Shown here in pieces: positions 57,991 through 64,000 of a stretch of 64,000 nt of DNA. The notes under the pieces were generated by a model. It saw only the letters and a list, made by a program, of their open reading frames with translations. It ran no database searches and was not told where the DNA came from. Origin of the DNA: Auricularia sp. M13 (taxonomy: Eukaryota; Basidiomycota; Agaricomycetes; Auriculariales; Auriculariaceae); contig CM073195.1 in the NCBI GenBank assembly GCA_037042915.1, forward strand, positions 2,790,001-2,854,000, given 5' to 3'. The position numbers and the translations under genes were made by a program. Each line of letters begins with the position of its first letter. Position 1 is the stretch's first letter.

Positions 57991-59412
57991 ATGAGCATGA
58001 GCTCCGAGGCTGCGTGGAACGACACTGACGTGCGAGCAGCTCAGATAGCCCGCGTTTTGGCTTGACTGATCTCGCGCACGAGCAGCCGTCCAAGCTGACC
58101 ATCACGCTCTCAAGCACCCTCAAACCTCTGCCTGTACCCGAGGACCTTGATAACGCGTGGGGCAAGGTATAATCTGTTGATGCTGCAAGCTATCGGCAAG
58201 CCCACAGCGGCGACTGCAGGTCTTCTCGGACCACATGCTGCTCTGCGAGCACGCGCCGGGCACAGGCTGGGGCCCTCCGAGGATCGTGCCCTACGGCCCG
58301 CTCAGCCTGGACCCTGCCAGTGCCTGCTTCCAATACGCGCCGACTGCGTTCGAGGGCATGAAGGCGTTCCTAGGCCCGGACGGCACCCCGCGCCTCTTCC
58401 GGCCCGACATGAACATGGCCCGCCTCACGCGCTCCACACAGCGCGTCGCGCTCCCGCCGTTCAGCTCGGCCGCGCTGCTCGACCTCATCCGCACGCTCGT
58501 CGCGCTCGAGCGCCGCTGGATCCCCGCCAAGTCCGGATACAGCTTGTACATCCGTCCGACGATGATGGGCACCCGTGTGGGCTTGGGCGTCGCCGCGAGC
58601 GAGCATGCGCTGCTGTATATCATCATGTGCCCGACGGGGAGGTACTTCCCGCGCGACAGGACGGCGATCTCGCTCATGGCAAGCGACGAGACCGTGCGCT
58701 CTTGGCCTGGTGGAACGGGTCAGCGGCACCGTGGTTTGAGGTGGCAGTCTCTGGCTCACACGCTGCGCAGGTGGATACAAACTCGCGTTGAACTGTGAGA
58801 CCGGTGCCAATTCATACTGGCCGTGGCACACAGCGCTTATAGTCCTGCAGATTCACCCTGCTTCGCGTCTCAGCGTCTCGCTGCAGCGCACGGCTACGAC
58901 CAAAACCTCTGGCTGCTTGGCGAGGACCACCACGTGACCGAAGCGGGGCACATGAACTTTTTCGCCGTCTTCAAGAAACCCGACGGAGGTTCGCTCTAAC
59001 CGCACCCTCCGCTCCTCCCTCCATCTCACTCAGTGTAGTATTGGAAGTCGCCACGCACCCGCTGGACGGGACGATCCTCCCGGGCGTGACGCGCGACTCC
59101 GTGCTCAGACTGGTAGAGGCGGAGTCCACGACGCTCGTGCCGGGCGTCACGCTGCGCGCGGCGGAGCGCACGATCACCATGGACGAGCTGCGCGGCGCGG
59201 AGACGGTCGAGATGTTCGGCGCGGGCACCGCGGCCGTCATCGGCCCCGTCACGCGCGTGGGCTACCGCGGTGAGGATATCGTCGTGCTCGAGGGTAAGGT
59301 GGGCAACGCGCTGTGGAAGCGTATTGTGGAGATCCAGGAAGGACGGGTTGAGCACCCGTGGAGTGTGCGATGTGAGAGTGAGAGCGCGCGGCCGGCTATT
59401 AGTGTCTCTTGA
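57991..59412 (+). CDS. BAT1: branched-chain amino-acid aminotransferase
   Basis: PLP (fold type IV) enzyme for the last step of Leu/Ile/Val synthesis and the first of their breakdown. Exons join to MSMSSEAAWNDTD, KLTITLSSTLKPLPVPEDLD, VFSDHMLLCEHAPGTGWGPP, FQYAPTAFEGMKAF, RLFRPDMNMARLTRS, GYSLYIRPTMMGT, WPGGTGGYKLALNYSP (PLP Lys in GGYKLALN), YDQNLWLLGEDHHVTEAG, MNFFAVF, LDGTILPGVTRDSVL and MFGAGTAAVIGPVTRVGYRG. About 390 residues, typical. No obvious presequence before the fold, which suggests the cytosolic form, though exon 1 is short. Three introns interrupt the middle; the one near 58795-58849 falls just after the PLP lysine and restores the reading frame. Confidence 0.93.
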
Positions 59413-59960
59413 GTCTTTCCTCGTGGATGGCGAGGGTGAGGATGGAGGCACGTGACTCGGGCTGGGGACGGATGTACATGTTCATGTCGAAAACGCGGAG
59501 CGGCGAGAATCTCACTCCTTGGAATTGTGCGGGATGTTCTGCAGAGCAAGTGGATAACTGGCATGCTGTGGTTCGAATGCTTTGGGCTGGCGTGTGAGTG
59601 GGTGGGCGGCGGCTGCCAGTGGGGGATTGACCGATACATAGGTCAGGACTGCACACCACACTCGCTAGCCCAGGAAGAGTTACAGCGGCACAGGAGACAG
59701 GATTCCTCACGTAAAAGTCGATCTTGGACAAGCAATCTACTGTATTATCTTCCTGTCATTGGGAAGGTAGCCATTCAAGTGGAGCAAGTCTGCTGCAAAT
59801 GCATCGGGGCTACGAAGTGGAGACGATCGAGGGCGAGAACGTGAACGGTCGAGCGACGGGTGAGAAGTGTGTCCATCGGCAGAGAGACAGAGCTGAGCAG
59901 TGGAGCATTGAGCAGGAGAGCAGCGAAGAGAATCCTGTCTCGTAATGTGGCACTATCTTG
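59413..59960. other. intergenic, 3' flank of aminotransferase and edge of transposon zone
   Basis: No gene supported. The right part (from about 59940) shades into degenerate LINE sequence with in-frame stops before a readable ELWKTLH-like segment. Confidence 0.4.
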
Positions 59961-60488
59961 ACAGTAGCTCTGGAAGACGTTACACAGATTCCACACCATA
60001 ACAAAAAGCAGAGCCGAACCCTGGTTCAACCTAGCAGCAGTACTCACGGCGACGTTTGCTGACATCGAACAACATGGCCTGATGCCAGGCTCGACCTTTG
60101 CGGAGGGCTGGCTGTGCCCGCTGTACAAGAAGGGTGAGCGGTGTAAAATCGAGAATTACCGCCCCATCACCCTTCTTAATACTGACTACAAGATCTATAC
60201 TAAAGCTCTCGCCCTCAGACTCGCTCGCGCGGCGCCTGGCATGATTCATGAGTCTCAGGCAGGTTTCGTGCGAGGCAGGAGTATCACAGAACATACGAAA
60301 ATATCGTCGCTTATCTTGGACTACGCCGAGGTTATGGAAGAAAATGGGGCCATTGTCGCCCTCGACCAAGAAAAGGCATACGACCGGATACGCCATGACT
60401 ACCTGCTCAGGGCCCTGGAGACCTTCCGGCTACCTGCCAACTTTGTCAGCGCCGTGCGTAACCTGTACGAGAATGCTGTTAAGCCTGC
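59961..60488 (+). mobile_element. LINE (non-LTR retrotransposon) reverse-transcriptase fragment
   Basis: Plus-strand fragment of a LINE reverse transcriptase, truncated on both sides. From about 59961 it reads LWKTLHRFH, then EPWFNLAAVLTATFADIEQH, EGWLCPLYKKGERCKIENYR (the RT motif YRPITLLN follows), KALALRLARAAPGMIHESQA, GFVRGRSI, and the catalytic motif A IVALDQEKAYDRIRHDYLLR with its first Asp. It stops at about 60488 after NLYENAVKPAV; the remaining RT motifs, including the FADD box, are missing. The break coincides with the LTR of the next element. Stops upstream of 59970 show it is dead. Confidence 0.85.
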
Positions 60489-61199
60489 TGTGCCTTGGGG
60501 GTTTGGTTGCAAGGATAGTCGAACGTCCGGGCGCAGAGAACACTCGAACGAACAACTAGAGCCTTCGGTGCGTTATTGAGCACACCGGCTACGTCGAGTA
60601 GCACGACCGAAGGGACCGCGAGCAGCAGAGGACTCAGACGAGTAAGTCGGGCGAGGGAAGAACCCAGAGGCGAAGTTGAGAGAGAGAGATAGAGCGTGCG
60701 AGGGGCACGACTATGTCGATTTCGTAACTGGGGAGCTAGATACAAAGTCGAGGGTCTTTTATACCTGGGGAGGTGATCCGATGTACTCGGAGTGTATCCT
60801 AGAGACGAAGGAGAAGGGGCCTCAGATCAATAGAGATCGTCGTCATCGGCCGATAGGATGAGTAAGAGCGAGTGGGTAAGGTATCGGGGGATCGGGCGAA
60901 TGACGAGAGGCGAATGACTAAGACGAGTGGAGCGAACCGGGTATGAACACTATCGATACAGTAGGGACAAGGCGAGTTAGGTGGATGTATGCGAGTAAGG
61001 AGAGAAGCTAGAGAAGTGGGGAGAGGTCTAGAGGTAGAGGACGATGAGGAGAACATATCCCGAGCATATGAACACGAGGGGAGATAAGCCGGGTATTCGG
61101 GAGCTTGACCGAGTTGACCGAGTTGGCCGAGTGACGTAGAATGACGCCGAGTGATGCCGAGAGCACGTGAGGTCCGCGGACCGGGGCACGGGCGTAACA
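60489..61199 (-). repeat. 3' long terminal repeat of the Ty3/gypsy element
   Basis: On the minus strand the LTR begins TGTTACGCCCGTG directly after the polypurine tract and ends near GGCACA at the LINE junction (the left boundary could be 60486-60491). About 711 bp. It contains a TATA box, and a short tandem of GTTGACCGA-type repeats at about 61103-61132. The opposite LTR is outside the window, so the edges cannot be checked here. Confidence 0.7.
60757..60766 (-). promoter_or_regulatory. LTR TATA box
   Basis: GTATAAAAGA on the minus strand, within the LTR, in the orientation of pol; expected promoter core of the element. Confidence 0.6.
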
Positions 61200-61213
61200 G
61201 TATCCCCCCTTTA
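61200..61213 (-). other. polypurine tract of the LTR element
   Basis: TAAAGGGGGGATAC on the minus strand, immediately upstream of the LTR start TGTTACG. This is the plus-strand priming site and fixes the internal edge of the LTR. Confidence 0.75.
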
Positions 61214-61396
61214 CGTCCTGAGCCCACGAAGGACTGCAGCAACGCAAGGTGAATACGAAAAATGAGATAGCACGCACTCGAGTCCGAATGGGGCCAAAAG
61301 ATCGGGTCGGGTCGGAACGGGTCGGACGCAGATTAAAAGTGGTTGGGTCGGGAGTTGAATCGTCGAACCACTCTTGTCTTCTGCCCGCCGCCCACC

Positions 61397-62634
61397 ATGC
61401 CGCGATACAAATCGCTCGAGGACGTCGCCGCCGCGTACGACCGCAAGACCGTCGGCACCGTCATGAGGTCGCTCGAGGACGACCCGACGATGGAGGCGCT
61501 GATCGCAGCGCACGAGGACGCGAAGCGGACGCTCGGCGGCCTACAGCAAGAGGCCGTCGACGAGGAGGACCTCGACGCGATCGAGGCGTTCAGCGCGCGC
61601 AGGCGCCAGGCGAAGGCCGAGCTGCGCCTGGCGGCGCAGCGACGCCGGGATGCTGGCCGAGCGCGTGGCCAAGATCGCGGCGGACGCGGGCGCCAAGGCG
61701 ACGAAGAGCCAGGCGTCGCCGGCGGAGGCGCCGGCCACGAGCACGAAGGCGCCGGCGAAGGACGCGAGGGAGACCGAGTCGCCGCCGAAGAGGCGGAAGG
61801 CCATGGAGGTATGGGTCGAGTTACCTCGACTGCGCGATTTGGCTAAGGTGCGCTTTTGTTTTAGGTCGATGTCGCGAAGACGACTCAGGCGCCGCGCAAG
61901 GTCGCGCCGAAACCCGCGCCGGTCGCGGTCGCTCGCTCGCCGTCGCTCGGGGCGGGCGAGACGCTCGAGGACGGCGACGAGGTCGAGGAGCTCGCGAGCC
62001 CGGTGGCGCCGGCCGCGAAGCCCAAGCCCAAGCCCAAGCCGCGCGCGGGCGGCAAGTTCACGGACAGGTGGCCGGAGGTGCCGTACGGGACGCGGTTCCC
62101 GAGCCAGGTAAGTCTTCGGTTGTTCGTGTTTTGCTCGCCGGGGCTGACATCGAGCAGTGCGAGGCCTGCGCCAAGCGCGGCGGCCAGTGCGTTCGGCAGC
62201 ACCGGTCAAACACTTGCACCGCGTGTCATCAGACCCGGGGCAAGTGTACGCACTCGGGCAAGCCGTTCGTGCCGCGCGGCGAGAAGAGGGCGGCGTCGCC
62301 GAGTGCGTCGCCCGAGCGCCCCAAGAAGGTGCGCATCGTCGAGGGGACGACGCTGGGGACGAGGGCGGCCGAGGACCGCGCGAAGACGGCCGAGCACCGC
62401 AGGGTCGTGGAGAACCACGCCCTGTGGACGAACAACTCGGTGCACAACATCGAGAGGATGTTGTACCGGATGCTGCAGTGGCAGGCGCAGCAGTTCGGCC
62501 AGTCGATCGACGAGTCGATCGACAATCCGTTTTCGAGCGAGGAGGAAGAGGAGGCCGAGGAGGAGGTCGAGGAGGAGTCCGAGGAGGAGGACGAGGAAGC
62601 GGTCGAGGAAGCGACCGAGGACGCGGACGAGTAG
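61397..62634 (+). CDS. antisense passenger gene of the LTR element, Zn2Cys6-spaced cysteine cluster protein (one frameshift)
   Basis: Plus-strand gene inside a minus-strand retrotransposon. From ATG 61397 it encodes MPRYKSLEDVAAAYDRKTVG and a Glu/Arg-rich, coiled-coil-like region. A one-base shift near 61645-61650 is needed to continue with AERVAKIAADAG. Intron 1 (61809-61864, 56 nt) and intron 2 (62108-62157, 50 nt, branch site CTGAC) have GT-AG ends and join RWPEVPYGTRFPSQ to the cluster C-x2-C-x6-C-x8-C-x2-C-x6-C (62158-62247; CEACAKRGGQC and CTACHQTRGKC). A basic patch (SPERPKKVRIV), a helical region (ERMLYRMLQWQAQQFGQ) and a strongly acidic C-terminus end it. I know no assigned function. 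The spacing is that of fungal Zn2Cys6 DNA-binding domains, but the basic residues usual between the second and third Cys are few. Confidence 0.65.
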
Positions 62635-62754
62635 GCGATCGAATAGAGTAGTAGCGGGTGCGACCAAAGTCGCCCAAAATGTAATAAATGGCTGTTTCTT
62701 GGAATCGAGTAAAAAGCGAGTGAGCGAAGAAATAGCGAGTGAAAAAGCGAGTGC
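62635..62754. repeat. AGCGAGTGA-type short repeats between the antisense gene and pol
   Basis: 120 bp separates the two converging stop codons. It holds several copies of a GCGAGTGA-like octamer (for example 62716-62723, 62735-62742, 62747-62752) and must serve as 3' flank of both transcripts. Confidence 0.5.
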
Positions 62755-64000
62755 TTAGATGTTTTCGAATTTCTTGAGGATCTGCTGGAATTCTTGATAA
62801 CTGCCGGGAGCGCTGGGATTTGCAGCATAGAAGTCTTGAACTGCTTCTTGCGCATGTTCGAGATTTTCGGAGCCCATCTCGGTGGTCTCGGGGTCGTCGG
62901 GAGTGCCGATGTGACCGATCCAGCGAATGCGAAAACGAAGGCGCGAGTGACGATGGCGATTGTCGATGCGTACGCTGAGTACTTCGAGCTCGTACTCCTG
63001 CTCGCCGTCGACGACGACGGGCGGAGGAGGTTCTTGACGTTGACCGGGGAACGCTTCTCGAGGGTGGGGTTCGAGTTGCGAGACGTGAAAGACCGGGTGT
63101 ACGCGAGCGAGGTAGTCGGGTAGGCTGAGGGTGAACGATTGCGAGCTAGGTTGATCGACGATCGGGAACGGGCCTAGGTAGCGATCGGCGAGTTTGCGGG
63201 TGGGCTGCGTCGTCTTGATGTGTTCCGAGAGGACGTAGGCCATGTCGCCGACCTTGAAGTCAGGCGGGGGAGTGCGTCGAGCATTCGCAGATGCAGTGTA
63301 ACGCTTCTGAGCGGCAGCGATCTGCTCCTTCAGGACGTCCTGCAGTTCGTGGATGTCGACAGCGAAGTCGCGGGCGCGAGCAGAGGCAACGTCGCGCTCG
63401 GGGTAGACGGAGATGTTCGGGTGAAAACCCTTGTTGGCGAAGAAAGGCGAGACACCAGTCGAGTCGTTCGGGGTGTTGTTGTACGTGAACTCGGCGAGAG
63501 GGAGTAGCTCGGACCAGTTGTCCTGCTCGTAGTTGCAGTAGAGACGGAGGTACTGCTCGAGTGTCTGGTTCGTGCGTTCGACTTGACCGTTCGCCTCCGG
63601 GTGGTGACCCGAGGTGAAGTGCATGGTCATGTTGAGGAGCGAGCCGAGTGCGCGAAAGAAGCGGGAGACGAATTCGGAGCCGCGGTCGGTAGAGACGTGC
63701 GAGGGAGCGCCATGTTTGGCGAAGACGTGGATGAGGAAGAGACGCGCGAGTTCTTCGGAGGTGATCTTGCCCTTGGTCGGGACGAAGATACCCTGCTTCG
63801 AGAGGCGATCAATAATGACGAGGATCGCAGTGTAACCGTTGGACTCAGGGAGTTGTTCGATGAAGTCCATCGAGATCGAGTCCCAGTTGCGAAGCGGAAT
63901 CGGGAGCGGTTGAAGTCGACCGTACGGCTTGTGTCGTCGAGGTTTGCTGCGCCCACATGTGACGCAGGCCTGGACGTAGGTACGAATCGAGTCGCGCAGG
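62755..64000 (-). CDS. Ty3/gypsy pol, integrase and chromodomain-like C-terminus (partial)
   Basis: 3' part of a pol polyprotein; the N-terminal side continues past 64000. It starts in the zinc-binding domain (YVQACVTCGRSKPRRHK), followed by the integrase core: WDSISMDFIEQLPES (first Asp), VSTDRGSEFVSRFF (second Asp) and NGQVERTNQ (Glu), with 35 residues between the second Asp and the Glu. DRYLGPFPIVDQ is the GPF/Y module, and ARVHPVFHVSQLEPH is the usual gypsy block. The C-terminus YELEVLSVRIDN, LRFRIRWIGHIGT, ENLEHAQEAVQDFY is a chromodomain-like module in which the usual W-E-P before ENL is replaced by TEMGS. No stop or frameshift interrupts 415 codons, so the copy is young. Confidence 0.92.
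   Translation of the reverse strand, partial: LRDSIRTYVQACVTCGRSKPRRHKPYGRLQPLPIPLRNWDSISMDFIEQLPESNGYTAILVIIDRLSKQGIFVPTKGKITSEELARLFLIHVFAKHGAPSHVSTDRGSEFVSRFFRALGSLLNMTMHFTSGHHPEANGQVERTNQTLEQYLRLYCNYEQDNWSELLPLAEFTYNNTPNDSTGVSPFFANKGFHPNISVYPERDVASARARDFAVDIHELQDVLKEQIAAAQKRYTASANARRTPPPDFKVGDMAYVLSEHIKTTQPTRKLADRYLGPFPIVDQPSSQSFTLSLPDYLARVHPVFHVSQLEPHPREAFPGQRQEPPPPVVVDGEQEYELEVLSVRIDNRHRHSRLRFRIRWIGHIGTPDDPETTEMGSENLEHAQEAVQDFYAANPSAPGSYQEFQQILKKFENI

Larger units (their letters stand above)
60489..64000 (-). mobile_element. Ty3/gypsy LTR retrotransposon (chromovirus type), partial
   Basis: Minus-strand element running off the right edge. It contains, from left to right, its 3' LTR (about 60489-61199), polypurine tract (61200-61213), an antisense intron-containing gene (61397-62634), and the 3' part of pol with integrase and chromodomain-like tail (62755-64000). 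Gag, protease, RT and the 5' LTR would lie beyond 64000. It is inserted in the LINE fragment to its left. Confidence 0.85.

Noticed and set aside
61397-62634. Antisense gene as a host gene beside a solo LTR
   Set aside because: The polypurine tract sits directly inside the LTR and the pol frame ends only 120 bp from the gene, so the gene lies within the element; kept as the less likely alternative.
61541-62677. 378-codon minus-strand frame opposite the antisense gene
   Set aside because: Same strand as pol, so considered as an accessory retrotransposon ORF; but it is a Pro/Arg/Ser low-complexity mirror of the Lys/Glu-rich plus-strand exons and continues across their introns without splice structure.
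1-64000. Secondary-metabolite cluster, CRISPR array or operon
   Set aside because: No PKS, NRPS or terpene-synthase signatures; no regularly spaced repeats; genes have spliceosomal introns and individual promoters.

Overview
The window is nuclear DNA from a filamentous basidiomycete, most likely a wood- or litter-inhabiting agaricomycete. Genes are dense and GC-rich, lie on both strands and are cut by many ~45-60 nt spliceosomal introns with CTRAY-type branch sites. The gene set is typically fungal: alternative oxidase, a GPI19/PIG-P subunit, an ARC1-type tRNA cofactor, a hydrophobic surface-binding protein, a peptidyl-Lys metalloendopeptidase, a polyporopepsin-like aspartic protease and a Ty3/gypsy chromovirus. 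No prokaryotic operon, CRISPR array or rRNA was seen. Coordinates are whole-gene spans from start to stop codon; introns lie inside them.

Layout. 1-16 kb: a PP2C phosphatase divergent from PIG-P/GPI19, a methionine-permease-like transporter, carnitine acetyltransferase, the SUMO ligase NSE2, alternative oxidase and a second methionine-permease-like transporter. 16-36 kb is mostly nucleic-acid and trafficking housekeeping: an unknown acidic protein, SGF29 (SAGA), translin, the large SEN1 helicase converging on the DHR1/DHX37 ribosome-assembly helicase, a secreted HsbA protein and an auxilin (SWA2) homologue. 36-40.5 kb is gene-poor, with one small Zn2Cys6 protein. 40.5-59.4 kb: tRNA-Ile(AAU) head-to-head with a probable CENP-A chaperone SCM3, a broken aspartic protease, ARC1, an F-box protein, an M35 metalloprotease, mitochondrial glycerol-3-phosphate dehydrogenase, a peroxisomal-looking acyl-CoA ligase, BUD22 and a branched-chain aminotransferase.

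Right end (about 59.9-64 kb) is a nested transposon zone. A LINE reverse-transcriptase fragment is interrupted by a minus-strand Ty3/gypsy chromovirus that runs off the window. Between the end of its integrase and its polypurine tract this element carries a plus-strand (antisense) gene with two good introns and a Zn2Cys6-spaced cysteine cluster. This antisense passenger gene is the most unusual thing in the window.

Several genes meet in metabolism. Carnitine acetyltransferase (possible dual mitochondrial/peroxisomal targeting), an AKL-ending acyl-CoA ligase, FAD-glycerol-3-phosphate dehydrogenase, alternative oxidase and the branched-chain aminotransferase all concern mitochondrial or peroxisomal carbon and electron flow. 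They are scattered among unrelated genes and give no sign of being a cluster.
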